Assembly (NCBI RefSeq): GCF_900106695.1
Contig: NZ_FNMZ01000001.1
Coordinates: 1,054,001-1,118,000, forward strand
DNA from: Albimonas donghaensis
GTDB lineage: Bacteria; Pseudomonadota; Alphaproteobacteria; Rhodobacterales; Rhodobacteraceae
Length of the DNA stretch: 64,000 bases
Reading direction: 5' to 3'
Every line of letters starts with the position of its first letter. Positions within the stretch are counted from its first letter, which is position 1. The translations under genes and the position numbers were made by a program. Below the pieces are notes generated by a model. It was not told the DNA's origin, did not search any database, and was given only the letters and a program-made list of their open reading frames with translations. This document shows, one piece after another, positions 1-8,655 of the stretch.

Positions 1-438
1 CTCCGGGGCGCGGACGACCTGACCGAGGCCAGGATCCGCATGGATCGCGCCTATCTCGACAGCTGGACCGCCTATTACGACCACCTGGAGGCGTTGCGGG
101 GGCACACCCGCGCGGTCTTCGCCTGGCAGCAGTTCGCCTCGGACGCGACCCTGTGGCTGGTGGTTCTGGTGGTGCTCGCGGGGGTGGGCCTGTCGGTCTA
201 CGAGATCACCAACTCCGTGCGCCGGGCCGAAAGGGCCGCCGCCAGGGGCGGGGCCGAGGGCGCTGCGCCGTCGAGCCTCACGCTCAGCCCCGGACAGGTG
301 CAGATCACGTCCGCCATCACCGGGGTGGTGGTGCTGGCGCTGAGCCTGGGCTTCCTGTTCCTGTTCCTCGACCGGGTCTACGACATCGACGAGGTGCACC
401 TGAAATCCGGCGCGCCGGGGGCCGAGGCGCCCGAGTGA
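1..438 (+). CDS. Small two-helix membrane protein, possibly 5'-truncated by the window edge
   Basis: The reading frame is open to the first base, so the true start may lie upstream; the first in-frame ATG is at 40, preceded by a weak AGGA. From that ATG the protein is 132 residues. Two hydrophobic segments are clear: one around residues 37-57, followed by a charged Arg/Ala-rich linker, and one around residues 90-112. The tail is short and acidic. I recognise no domain. It converges on the SLC13-type transporter gene, with only about 27 bases between the stops, so the two are not co-transcribed. The function is unknown, though composition and codon use match the surrounding chromosome. Confidence 0.6.
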   Translation, partial: LRGADDLTEARIRMDRAYLDSWTAYYDHLEALRGHTRAVFAWQQFASDATLWLVVLVVLAGVGLSVYEITNSVRRAERAAARGGAEGAAPSSLTLSPGQVQITSAITGVVVLALSLGFLFLFLDRVYDIDEVHLKSGAPGAEAPE

Positions 439-465
439 CCTCGCGCCGCCCCGCTCAGCCTCCGA

Positions 466-2247
466 TCACCCCCAGATCCACCACACCGTCGGCCCGGCCA
501 CCGCCAGCACCAGCAGCTCCAGCGGCAGGCCCATGCGCCAGTAATCGGCGAAGCGGTAGCCCCCCGGCCCCATGATGATGGTGTTGTTCTTGTGCCCGAT
601 GGGCGTGAGGAAGGCGCAGGACGCCGCCACCGCCACCCCCATCAGGAACGGGTCCGGCGGCGCGCCGATGGCCTGCGCCACGCCCAGCCCGATGGGCGCC
701 GCGATCAGCGTCGTGGCGACGTTGTTGAGGAAATCCGACAGGGTCATGGTCACCGCCATCAGCACCATCAGCACCGCCCAGGCCGGCCAGCCCGCGGTGA
801 GCCCGACAATGGCGGTGGCGATCAGCTCGGTCCCGCCCGCCTGCTCCAGCGCCCCGGCCACCGGCACCAGGCAGGCGAGCAGCACGATGGCCTTCCACTC
901 GACCGACTCGTAGACCTCGCGGCCCGAGACCAGCCCCCCCAGCGCGTAGGCCCCCACGCAGCCCAGCAGCGCCACCGGCAGGCTGACCAGCCCGGCCACC
1001 GCCGCCCCCACCGCGGCCAGGAAGGCCAGCGCCGCGAAGGCCGCCTTCTCCCGGCGCAGCACCGGCGTTTCGCGCCCCGCCAGCGGCAGCGCGCCCAGCC
1101 AGGACATGACGTCGTTCATCCGCTCCGGCGGGCCGACCAGCAGCAGCACGTCGCCGGGCCGGATCGTCAGGCCGCGCACCCGTTCCCGGAACCGCCGGCC
1201 CTGGCGGGAGACGCCGAGCAGCGCCACGCCCTGCCGGCTCAGCAGCCGCAGCCCCGAAGCGGTGCGGCCCGAGACCCACGCCCCCTCCGGCACGATGGCC
1301 TCCGCCAGGGTCAGGCGGCCGGGGAGCGCGGGCTTGCCGTCGTCGCCTTCCTCGCCCTCGGCCGGATGGTCGAGCCCGGCGGCGCCCATGAAGCTCTCGA
1401 TCGCGGCGGGCTCGCCCTCCAGGATCAGCACGTCCTCGGCCCGGATCTCCTCATGCCGCGAAAAGCCCGGAAGCCGCCGGTCGCCCCGGATCAGGCCGAG
1501 CAGGTTGACGTCATGCTCCTCCAGCAAGTCCCCGAGATCCGTCGGCGTCCTGCCAACGGCCTTGCCCTTCTCGGCGGCGCGGGCCTCGACGGTGTAGAGG
1601 CCGGACTGGGGGGCGGAGGGACGCAGGCCCTGGCCGTCGCGGACCGGGATCAGGCGCCAGCCGACGAGGGCGGTGAAGAGGATGCCGATGACCGCGACCA
1701 CCAGGCCCACATAGGCGAAATCGAACATCCCGTAGGGCTCGCCCAGGGTCTCGGCGCGATACTGGGCGATGACGATGTTGGGGGGCGTGCCGATCAGGGT
1801 GATCATGCCGCCGAGGATGGTCGCGAAGCTGAGCGGCATCAGGGTCAGGGCCGGGGAACGCTTGGCCTTTTCGGAGGTCTGAAGGTCCACGGTCATCAGC
1901 AGCGCCAGCGCCGCGACGTTGTTGATCACCGCCGACAGCGCCGCGCCGACGCCGGAGATCAGCGCGATATGCAGGGCCAGGGGCCTGTCGGGATTGGAGA
2001 TTTTCGAGGCCAGCACCTCCACCGCCCCGGAATTGGTCAACCCGCGGGAGACGACGAAGACCAGCGCGATGACCACCACGGCGGCATGGCCGAAGCCCTC
2101 GAATGCGGTGTCCTCGGGCACCAGACCGGCGGCGACTCCGACGAAAAGCGTTCCGGCGGCGACGAGGTCGTAGCGCAGTCTGCCCCAAACCAGCAGGCCC
2201 AGAAACGCGCCCATCAGGGCGAACAGGGCCGCCTGTTCCTCGGTCAT
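466..2247 (-). CDS. SLC13/DASS-family transporter with two RCK_C (TrkA_C) domains
   Basis: The 593-residue product is an inner-membrane anion or sodium-coupled solute permease of the SLC13/citrate-sulfate type. It has a hydrophobic N-terminal half (about 1-195) with the family-typical Asn/Pro-rich motifs VINNVAALALL and LIGTPPNIVIA. A soluble insert (about 200-390) contains two RCK_C/TrkA_C regulatory modules, and a second membrane half follows (about 395-593) with the matching DFLNNVATTLIAAPIG. This membrane-RCK_C-RCK_C-membrane order is typical of bacterial SLC13 permeases. The substrate (sulfate, dicarboxylate or other anion) cannot be told from sequence. The ATG at 2247 gives a normal N-terminal helix. 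No partner gene is adjacent. Confidence 0.88.
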   Translation of the reverse strand: MTEEQAALFALMGAFLGLLVWGRLRYDLVAAGTLFVGVAAGLVPEDTAFEGFGHAAVVVIALVFVVSRGLTNSGAVEVLASKISNPDRPLALHIALISGVGAALSAVINNVAALALLMTVDLQTSEKAKRSPALTLMPLSFATILGGMITLIGTPPNIVIAQYRAETLGEPYGMFDFAYVGLVVAVIGILFTALVGWRLIPVRDGQGLRPSAPQSGLYTVEARAAEKGKAVGRTPTDLGDLLEEHDVNLLGLIRGDRRLPGFSRHEEIRAEDVLILEGEPAAIESFMGAAGLDHPAEGEEGDDGKPALPGRLTLAEAIVPEGAWVSGRTASGLRLLSRQGVALLGVSRQGRRFRERVRGLTIRPGDVLLLVGPPERMNDVMSWLGALPLAGRETPVLRREKAAFAALAFLAAVGAAVAGLVSLPVALLGCVGAYALGGLVSGREVYESVEWKAIVLLACLVPVAGALEQAGGTELIATAIVGLTAGWPAWAVLMVLMAVTMTLSDFLNNVATTLIAAPIGLGVAQAIGAPPDPFLMGVAVAASCAFLTPIGHKNNTIIMGPGGYRFADYWRMGLPLELLVLAVAGPTVWWIWG

Positions 2248-2457
2248 CGGGATCCCCTCTCGCCCCTCCGCAAAGGGGGACGGTAGCGCGGGGGATGTGG
2301 CGAAGGAAAGGCGTGCCGGGGGCCGGATTCAGGGGGGTGATCCGCGTGCACGGGGCGTGCACCGGGCGTATGCCAAGCGAAACGCTCGGGTATTCGGCGG
2401 GTTTCCGCCGAAATCAGGCGCCCGAACGCTGGCCGTCCCGACCGCCGGCCCCCGCGC

Positions 2458-2658
2458 TCAGGCCGAGAGGCGCAGTTCGGTGGGGCGGCCGGGATGGTGG
2501 CGCGGATGGGGGTGCGGCTCGGCCGCGGGGACGGGGCCGGCGAGGCGGATGCGGTCGAGACGCGCGGGCTCGTAACGCTCCAGCAGGCGCGGCCCGGGGT
2601 CGGAGGCGCAGCCGGCGAGCAGCGAGGCGAGGACGAGGGCGGCGAGGATACGCGGCAT
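2458..2658 (-). CDS. Small predicted lipoprotein
   Basis: This is a 66-residue protein with a textbook lipoprotein signal: a short hydrophobic stretch ending in LLAGC, with the lipidated Cys near residue 16. The mature part is short, Pro/His-rich and has no recognised domain. A GGGAG Shine-Dalgarno lies about 8 nt upstream of the ATG. It sits alone between the transporter gene and the low-GC segment. It is probably anchored in a periplasm-facing membrane leaflet; nothing more specific can be said. Confidence 0.6.
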   Translation of the reverse strand: MPRILAALVLASLLAGCASDPGPRLLERYEPARLDRIRLAGPVPAAEPHPHPRHHPGRPTELRLSA

Positions 2659-2782
2659 GACGAGGGCTCCCGGTTGAGGACGGGAGGACTATCGCCGGGC
2701 CGGGTTAGAGCGCGGTTTTGGAACGTGGTTGCAAGGGGATGAGGGGAATTGGTGAGGGTGGGGTTAAGGGTGGGGGGCGGGT

Positions 2783-2800
2783 GGCGGGTTCGCACCCGCC
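2783..2800. repeat. REP-like GC hairpin at the left edge of the low-GC segment
   Basis: A perfect 7-bp inverted repeat GGCGGGT-TTCGC-type loop-ACCCGCC is followed by CTACG. This resembles the GTAGGGCGGGT-type palindromic units common between proteobacterial genes. It lies just before base composition drops to the low-GC region beginning near 2810, so it may mark an insertion edge. Only one copy of this type is seen in the window. Confidence 0.4.
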
Positions 2801-2897
2801 CTACGAGCTGATACGACATCGGTTAGCGCAAGCAGCCTTCTTGAAGGAGGCGCTTCGATACTGATAATATGAACGCGATCGAATAACTGGAGGCAAT

Positions 2898-3842
2898 ATG
2901 GACCCGCTCTCAATAAAAACTTTTCTTGCTCCCATTTATGAAGCAGCGCGCCCGGTCTACAACGAAGCCAGCAGATTGGTTCACTACACCTCTGCTGAGA
3001 ATGGGCTAAAAATTCTTTCTAGCAGAAGTATTTGGATGCGAAATACGACATGCATGAATGACTACATGGAGATCGAACACGGACGACGCGCGCTCTCCGA
3101 GGCATGGAGATCTGAAGCAGGCCAGGAAGTTAAAGATTTAATCAACACAATGCATAATGATTCAGCATCTAAAATTGAGCGTTTGTTTGACTTATGGGCT
3201 CCTATTTTTTCCTCGGATACTTATATTTCATGCCTTTCCATCCATGATGAATCCGAGAATGAGTTTGGCCGACTGTCTATGTGGCGCGCATATGGCGCCT
3301 CAAGTGGCGTGGCTCTTGTATTGAACCCCGAGCCGTTCAGAGTGCAAAGCTCCGGTGGAGGTATTTACAGCACCCCGGTCATCTATGCGACTCAAAGTGA
3401 GCTCAACCATGAATTTCATAAATTTTCACAGCGGCTGAGTAAATATCACGATTATGTATCATCTCTCACTGAAGATGAATTAGTCCAGCGTGTCTTCAAT
3501 CTATTTCGAATGCTCGTCATATCACTTAAGCATCCGGGATTTTGCGAAGAGCGAGAGTGGCGGGTTTACTGCCAGCCCAGGTTCGAAAAAGCCCCCCCTA
3601 TGCAGAAAGAAATCGAAACCATTGGAGGGGTGCCACAGCATGTTGGAAAGCTTAAGCTGGTTAGTAGCCCGGCAAATGGGCTCCATGGTATCGAATTAAC
3701 AAGCTTGCTAGAGCGCATCATTATAGGACCAACTGAGCATGCCCATATGATACAGCTGGCTTACGTAGAGGCTCTTGAGCAGCTAGGCTTCAGTGATCCC
3801 GCCTCGAAGGTCGTGCTCTCAAATATTCCACTTAGGAATTAA
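2898..3842 (+). CDS. DUF2971 family protein in a low-GC, probably transferred segment
   Basis: The 314-residue product matches the DUF2971 pattern. It has an N-terminal HYTSAENGLKIL motif (His29), a conserved ND pair (residues 54-55), SMWRAYG in the middle (Tyr132) and a late EEREWR motif (residues 217-222). A strong GGAGG lies about 6 nt before the ATG. Composition is near 47% GC with many AT-ending codons, unlike all its neighbours. The stop codon overlaps the convergent dnaE stop. DUF2971 proteins are often found in variable loci. The His-Tyr-Glu spacing is reminiscent of ADP-ribosyltransferase folds such as DarT-like proteins, but that is inference. No partner gene is present, so function is open. 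Confidence 0.82.
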   Translation: MDPLSIKTFLAPIYEAARPVYNEASRLVHYTSAENGLKILSSRSIWMRNTTCMNDYMEIEHGRRALSEAWRSEAGQEVKDLINTMHNDSASKIERLFDLWAPIFSSDTYISCLSIHDESENEFGRLSMWRAYGASSGVALVLNPEPFRVQSSGGGIYSTPVIYATQSELNHEFHKFSQRLSKYHDYVSSLTEDELVQRVFNLFRMLVISLKHPGFCEEREWRVYCQPRFEKAPPMQKEIETIGGVPQHVGKLKLVSSPANGLHGIELTSLLERIIIGPTEHAHMIQLAYVEALEQLGFSDPASKVVLSNIPLRN

Positions 3843-6800
3843 AACTCCTCCACCGCCATAACCCCCTCCACCGCCTTGATCGCCCCCGCGATCTGGGGCG
3901 TCAGCGGGAAATTCCCCGGCAGGCGCATCTCCACCTCGCAGGGCAGGTCCGGGGCCATCAACACCAGGTTCACCGGGCCGCCCCTCGGTTTCGCGCCCCC
4001 CGCATAGGCCAGGCGCGCCTTCACCGCCCCCACCGCCTCCGGGTCATTCAGAAACACCCGCAGGCCCATGGAGGTCGAGCCGCCCGACACCGCCCGGTCG
4101 ATGGGCTGGGCGGCGCGTAACAACAGCTTCAGCTCGCCCTCGGTCGAGGCCTCGGCCTCCACCGTCACCACCACCAGCGAACCGGGGGTCAGGATCTCGC
4201 GGTATTGCTCCAGCGGCTCGGAGAAGCAGGTGGCCTCGTAAAGCCCGGTGGGGTCGGAGAAGCTGACGAAGGCGAAGCGGGAGCCCCGCGCGCTCTTGCG
4301 CTCCTGCCGCGCCACCACCACGCCGGCGAGCTTCGCGACCCCGCCGCCGCTGCGCCCGGACCGCGCCGCAAGCTCGGCGTAGGAGACCACGCGCGCCCGC
4401 TCCAGCGCGCCCTTGTAGTCGTCGAGCGGATGGCCGGTGAGGTAGAAGCCGACCGCGTCATGCTCCTGCTGGAGCCGCTCGGCGGGCAGCCAGTCCTCGG
4501 TGCGCGAGAGGCGGGGTTCGGGCAGCGCCTCGCCCCCCGCCTCGCCGAACAGCGAGACCTGGGAGGAGGCGCGTTCCTCATGCACCGCGTGGGACCAGGC
4601 GACGAGGGCGTCGAGGCTCTCGAACACCCGTTTGCGATTGGGGTCGAGGTCGTCGAAGGCGCCGGCGCGGGCGAGCATTTCGAGCGGGCGCTTGCCGATC
4701 TTCTTCAGCTCGACGCGGGAGGCCACGTCGAAGACCGAGCGGAAGGGGCCGTTTTCGGCGCGCTCGGTCTCGATCAGGCGCATGGCCTCGGGGCCGACAT
4801 TCTTCAGGGCGCCCAGCGCGTAGACCACGGCGCCGTCCTTGACGGTGAACAGCGAGGACGAGCGGTTGACGCAGGGGGGCACGGTCTCGATGCCCAGGCG
4901 GCGGACCTCACGCTGGTAGATGCCGAGCTTGTCGGTGAGGTGGAGGTCGCAGTTCATCACGGCGGCCATGAACTCGACCGGGTGGTTGGCCTTGAGCCAG
5001 GCGGTCTGGTAGCTGACCAGCGCGTAGGCGGCGGCGTGGGATTTGTTGAAGCCGTAATTGGCGAACTTTTCGAGCAGGGCGAAGACCTCTTCGGCCTTCT
5101 TCTTGGGGACGCCGTTCTCCTTGGCGCCGTCGACGAATTTCGGGCGCTCGGCGTCCATCGCCTCCTTGATCTTCTTGCCCATCGCGCGGCGCAGCATGTC
5201 GGCGCCGCCGAGCGAATACCCGGCCATCTTCCGGGCGATCTCCATCACCTGCTCCTGGTAGACGATGATGCCCTGGGTCTCGTCCAGGATCGGGTCCACG
5301 AGGGGGTGGAGAAGGTCGCGGTCCTCGCGCCCGTTCTTGACGTTGCAGTATTTCGGGATGTTCTCCATCGGGCCGGGGCGGTAGAGCGCCACCAGCGCGA
5401 TGATGTCCTCGATGCAGGTGGGGCGGAGGCGGCGCAGGGCGTCGCGCATGCCGGACGATTCCACCTGGAACACCGCGACGGTGTCGGCGGAGGCGTAGAG
5501 GTCGTAGCTGGCCTTGTCGTCGATGGGGATGCGGGCGATGTCGACGTCGATGCCGCGGAGCTTCAGCAGGTCGACGACGCCCTGGATCACCGTCAGCGTC
5601 TTGAGCCCGAGGAAGTCGAATTTCACCAGCCCCGCCTGCTCGACCCACTTCATGTTGAACTGGGTGGCGGGCATGTCGGAGCGCGGATCGCGGTAGAGCG
5701 GCACCAGCTGGTGCAGGGGCCGGTCGCCGATGACCACGCCGGCGGCGTGGGTGGAGGCGTTGCGCAGCAGGCCCTCGACCTTGGCGGCGTAGTCCAGCAT
5801 CTCGGCCACGACGGGGTGTTCGTGGGCCTCGGCGGCGAGGCGGGGCTCGTCCTTGAGGGCCTGGGTGATGGAGACGGGTTTCACCCCCTCCACCGGGATC
5901 ATCTTGGACAGGCGGTCGGTCTGGCCGAAGGGCATCTGCAACACGCGGCCGACGTCGCGGACGGCGGCCTTGGACAGCAGCGCGCCGAAGGTGATGATCT
6001 GGGCGACCTTGTCGCGGCCATACTTGTCCTGGACGTAGCGGATCACCTCCTCGCGCCGGTCCATGCAGAAGTCGATGTCGAAGTCGGGCATCGATACGCG
6101 CTCGGGGTTCAGGAAGCGCTCGAACAGCAGGGAATATCGCAAGGGGTCGAGGTCGGTGATGGTCAGCGCCCAGGCCACCAGGCTGCCCGCGCCCGAGCCG
6201 CGGCCCGGGCCGACGGGAATGTCGTGGTCCTTGGCCCATTTGATGAAGTCGGCGACGATCAGGAAGTAGCCGGGAAAGCCCATGCCCTCGATCACGCCGA
6301 GCTCGTAGTCCAGGCGCGCGTCGTATTCCTCCCGCGTCGCGGCCAGGTCGTCGGTTTCGGCGAGGATGCGCAGGCGCTCTGCCAGACCCTCGCGGGACTG
6401 GCGGCGCAGCTCCTCCACCTCGTCATCGGCGAAGCGCGGCAGGATGGGGGCGCGGGTGCGGGCGCGGAAGGCGCAGCGGCGCGCGATCTCCACGGTGTGG
6501 TCGATGGCCTCGGGCAGATCGGCGAAGCGGGCCGCCATCTCCTCGGGCGATTTGAAATAGTGCTGGTCGGTCAGCCGGCGGCGGTCGTCCATCGACACAT
6601 AGGCGCCCTCGGCGATGCAGATCAGCGCGTCATGGGCGTTGAACATCTCGGGCCGGTCGAAGAACACCTCGTTGGTCGCGACCAGCGGCAGGTCGCGGGC
6701 GTAGGCCATGTGGACGAAGGCGGGCTCGGTCGCCTCCTGATTGGCGGTGCGCGGCTCGTCGTCGGAGGGGCCGTGGCGGTGGATCTCGACATAGAGCCGG

Positions 6801-7306
6801 TCGGGGAAGGCGGCGGCGAGCGTGTCGAGCAGGGTCTCCGCCCGCTCCCGCTTGCCGTCGCGGATCAGCCGGCCGAGGGGGCCGTCATCGCCGCCGGTCA
6901 GGCAGATCAGCCCCTCGGAATGGGCGACGAGATCCTCGGGCGTGATCTGGGGGGCCTCGGCCTCCGCCTCCAGGAAGGTGCGGGAGACGAGCTCCATCAG
7001 GTTCAGCCAGCCGGCCTCGTTCTGCACCAGCAGCGCCACGGGGGCGGGATCGGGGGCGCGGGCGTCGGGCCGCGGCGGCGGCGCGTAGCGGAGCGCCATC
7101 TGGGCGCCGAGGATCGGCTGCACGCCGGCCTTGGCGGCGGTCTCGGAAAATTCGAGCGCGGCGAAGAGGTTGCCGCTGTCGGTGACGGCGACGGCGGGCA
7201 TGGAATGCTTGTCGCACAGGCCCGGCAGCTTCTTGGGCTGGATCGCGCCCTCCAGCAGCGAATAGGCGGAGTGGAGGCGGAGGTGGATGAATCGCGGCTG
7301 GGTCAT
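3839..7306 (-). CDS. dnaE: DNA polymerase III subunit alpha
   Basis: This 1155-residue protein is the catalytic subunit of the replicative polymerase, about the length of E. coli DnaE (1160). It begins with the PHP domain (FIHLRLHSAYSLLEGA). The palm holds the catalytic aspartates in PDFDIDF near residue 404, followed by the fingers region and a helix-hairpin-helix. A C-terminal OB-fold and tau-binding region completes it. Motifs such as GRGSGAGSLVAW and NKSHAAAYALVSYQT are intact. It is transcribed alone. The last codon overlaps the stop of the low-GC DUF2971 gene, so the foreign segment ends precisely at the dnaE terminus. Confidence 0.98.
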   Translation of the reverse strand: MTQPRFIHLRLHSAYSLLEGAIQPKKLPGLCDKHSMPAVAVTDSGNLFAALEFSETAAKAGVQPILGAQMALRYAPPPRPDARAPDPAPVALLVQNEAGWLNLMELVSRTFLEAEAEAPQITPEDLVAHSEGLICLTGGDDGPLGRLIRDGKRERAETLLDTLAAAFPDRLYVEIHRHGPSDDEPRTANQEATEPAFVHMAYARDLPLVATNEVFFDRPEMFNAHDALICIAEGAYVSMDDRRRLTDQHYFKSPEEMAARFADLPEAIDHTVEIARRCAFRARTRAPILPRFADDEVEELRRQSREGLAERLRILAETDDLAATREEYDARLDYELGVIEGMGFPGYFLIVADFIKWAKDHDIPVGPGRGSGAGSLVAWALTITDLDPLRYSLLFERFLNPERVSMPDFDIDFCMDRREEVIRYVQDKYGRDKVAQIITFGALLSKAAVRDVGRVLQMPFGQTDRLSKMIPVEGVKPVSITQALKDEPRLAAEAHEHPVVAEMLDYAAKVEGLLRNASTHAAGVVIGDRPLHQLVPLYRDPRSDMPATQFNMKWVEQAGLVKFDFLGLKTLTVIQGVVDLLKLRGIDVDIARIPIDDKASYDLYASADTVAVFQVESSGMRDALRRLRPTCIEDIIALVALYRPGPMENIPKYCNVKNGREDRDLLHPLVDPILDETQGIIVYQEQVMEIARKMAGYSLGGADMLRRAMGKKIKEAMDAERPKFVDGAKENGVPKKKAEEVFALLEKFANYGFNKSHAAAYALVSYQTAWLKANHPVEFMAAVMNCDLHLTDKLGIYQREVRRLGIETVPPCVNRSSSLFTVKDGAVVYALGALKNVGPEAMRLIETERAENGPFRSVFDVASRVELKKIGKRPLEMLARAGAFDDLDPNRKRVFESLDALVAWSHAVHEERASSQVSLFGEAGGEALPEPRLSRTEDWLPAERLQQEHDAVGFYLTGHPLDDYKGALERARVVSYAELAARSGRSGGGVAKLAGVVVARQERKSARGSRFAFVSFSDPTGLYEATCFSEPLEQYREILTPGSLVVVTVEAEASTEGELKLLLRAAQPIDRAVSGGSTSMGLRVFLNDPEAVGAVKARLAYAGGAKPRGGPVNLVLMAPDLPCEVEMRLPGNFPLTPQIAGAIKAVEGVMAVEEF

Positions 7307-7463
7307 GGGGCGAGGATAGGGGCGGCCGCGGGCGGGGGGTAGAGGGGATGCGCGGCGACCAAGGGTAAGGCGGGGGGGCGCCCGACTGCGCGAGGATGCT
7401 GGAAACCGGCCCGCGCGCTGATAAGGTCGCCTGACGACAAACCATAAAGGGGAGGGACGTCGA

Positions 7464-7787
7464 ATGGCGCTCTACGAAAAACGCACCTACTCGGTGAAGG
7501 TCGGCGAGATGCCGACGGTGCTCAAGCTCTACAAGGAAGAGGGCTGGCCGGCGCTGGAGGCGGGCGGGTTCTCGCACCGGGTGGCGGGGTATTTCGTCTC
7601 CGACACCGGGCCGCTGCACCAGCTGGTGCATCTGTGGAAGTTCGAGGATGACGCGGACCGGCGCAACCACTGGGCGACGCTGTTCCAGGACGCCCCCTTC
7701 ATGGCCTTCGCGGTGAAGCTGCGGCCGCTGCTGACGGCGCAGGAGGTGCAGTTGCTCAACCCCGCGCCCTGGGGCCATCACCCCTGA
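7464..7787 (+). CDS. NIPSNAP family protein
   Basis: This 107-residue protein is a single NIPSNAP domain, a ferredoxin-like dimeric alpha/beta barrel fold. The typical start is MALYEKRTYSVKVG. The middle LHQLVHLWKFEDDADRRNHW and an end describing an F-type strand pair also fit the family. GGGGAGGG lies about 7 nt before the ATG. The biochemical role of bacterial NIPSNAPs is not established. It is divergent from dnaE and not obviously in an operon. Confidence 0.88.
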   Translation: MALYEKRTYSVKVGEMPTVLKLYKEEGWPALEAGGFSHRVAGYFVSDTGPLHQLVHLWKFEDDADRRNHWATLFQDAPFMAFAVKLRPLLTAQEVQLLNPAPWGHHP

Positions 7788-7872
7788 GAAGAGGGGGGGC
7801 GAGCGCCCTGCCCCGCCCCCGGCGCGCGTGGCGCGCGGAGGCACGGCGCGCCGGCGGTCGGCGCGCATGAAA

Positions 7873-7903
7873 ACGCCCGTCGCGGAGGCTCCGCGGCGGG
7901 CGT
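7873..7903 (-). terminator. Intrinsic terminator of the small secreted-protein gene
   Basis: A 14-bp GC-rich stem with one G-T mismatch (7873-7886 with 7890-7903) encloses a 3-nt loop. Read on the minus strand it is followed by TTTT, as expected for a terminator of the gene ending at 7927. Confidence 0.75.
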
Positions 7904-7926
7904 CGTCATTCGGGGTCGAGGGCGGC

Positions 7927-8295
7927 TCAGCGGATCGCGAGGGCCGCGTGCTGCTCGGCCCAGCGGACGTAGTCGTCGGGGCTGGAGCCGTCGTCGCCGG
8001 CATTCGCGGCCTGGAACAGGGCTTCGAGCAGGGCCGCGGCCTCGGCGGCGTCCTGCGGGGCGGGTTCGGAGGCCGGCTCGGGGGCCGGCTCGGGGGCGGC
8101 GAGGCTCTCCGGCGCGATCTCCGGCCCGTTGTCCGCGCGCGCGCCCGCATCCCCGGCGGAGGACGGCCCCGCATTGGCGAACAGGCCGGTGCTCTGCGCG
8201 GCGGCGGAGGGGAGCACCGGCAGGGTCACGGCCATGGCGGGGGCGAAGGCGACGGTGAGGGCGGCGCGACGGGCGCGGGAGATCGAGCGAGTCAT
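7927..8295 (-). CDS. Small secreted Pro/Glu/Ala-rich protein
   Basis: This 122-residue protein starts at the ATG at 8295, which has a strong GGAAGGAAGGA ribosome site. The longer upstream-open frame antisense to the helicase is an artefact. An N-terminal Sec signal (Arg-rich n-region, AALTVAFAPAMAV core, cleavage near SAAAQ, about residue 34) predicts export. The mature protein has an EPAP-type repeat (bases 8063-8098, three 12-bp units) and an Ala-rich helix ending in DDYVRWAEQHAALAIR. No family was recognised. A terminator follows, so it is a stand-alone transcript. Confidence 0.65.
   Translation of the reverse strand: MTRSISRARRAALTVAFAPAMAVTLPVLPSAAAQSTGLFANAGPSSAGDAGARADNGPEIAPESLAAPEPAPEPASEPAPQDAAEAAALLEALFQAANAGDDGSSPDDYVRWAEQHAALAIR
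8063..8098. repeat. 12-bp tandem repeat (3 units) inside the secreted-protein gene
   Basis: Three consecutive 12-bp units of the type GGCTCGGGGGCC encode repeated Glu-Pro-Ala-Pro/Ser on the minus strand. This is one of ten 12-bp-periodic arrays seen in the window. Confidence 0.75.
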
Positions 8296-8428
8296 ATTGT
8301 CCTTCCTTCCGGCCCGTCCCGTTCGCGTCGCATCGCGGCCGGGGGAGCCTTGTTTGCTTGACTGGTGCTCATATGGCGCCCTGACGTAGGGGCCGGGAAG
8401 CGGCGCCACGAAAAGACCCCGAAAGCCT

Positions 8429-8457
8429 TTGACATGCCACGCTTCCCCTGCCATATG
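8429..8457 (+). promoter_or_regulatory. Sigma70-type promoter candidate for the DEAD-box helicase
   Basis: A perfect TTGACA (8429-8434) is followed after exactly 17 bp by CATATG (8452-8457), an imperfect -10. If used, it would give a leader of about 190 nt before the GTG at 8656. The leader contains an imperfect hairpin near 8600-8630, consistent with the long leaders of cold-responsive helicase mRNAs. The stretch 8296-8655 shows no credible gene. Confidence 0.45.
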
Positions 8458-8655
8458 CGGCGCAGCGTCGGCGACATGCATCGCCTGGGGCAAGGGGCGG
8501 CGTGAAGCGCGAGCGGAGAGACATCCGCTCATGGGCCCTCCCCCGAGGACGCGACCAATCCAACGATCCGATTCACGCGGGCCGTCCTTAACGGGCCCGT
8601 AGACCGTCGCGCCTTCCGTGGCGCGGTCCGGTGCGCGCCGTATGAAAGCGACACT

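Noticed and set aside
4205-7342. Open frame of about 1045 codons antisense to dnaE
   Set aside because: It is a GC-driven shadow with low-complexity His/Gly/Val-rich composition and no domain; dnaE on the other strand explains the region.
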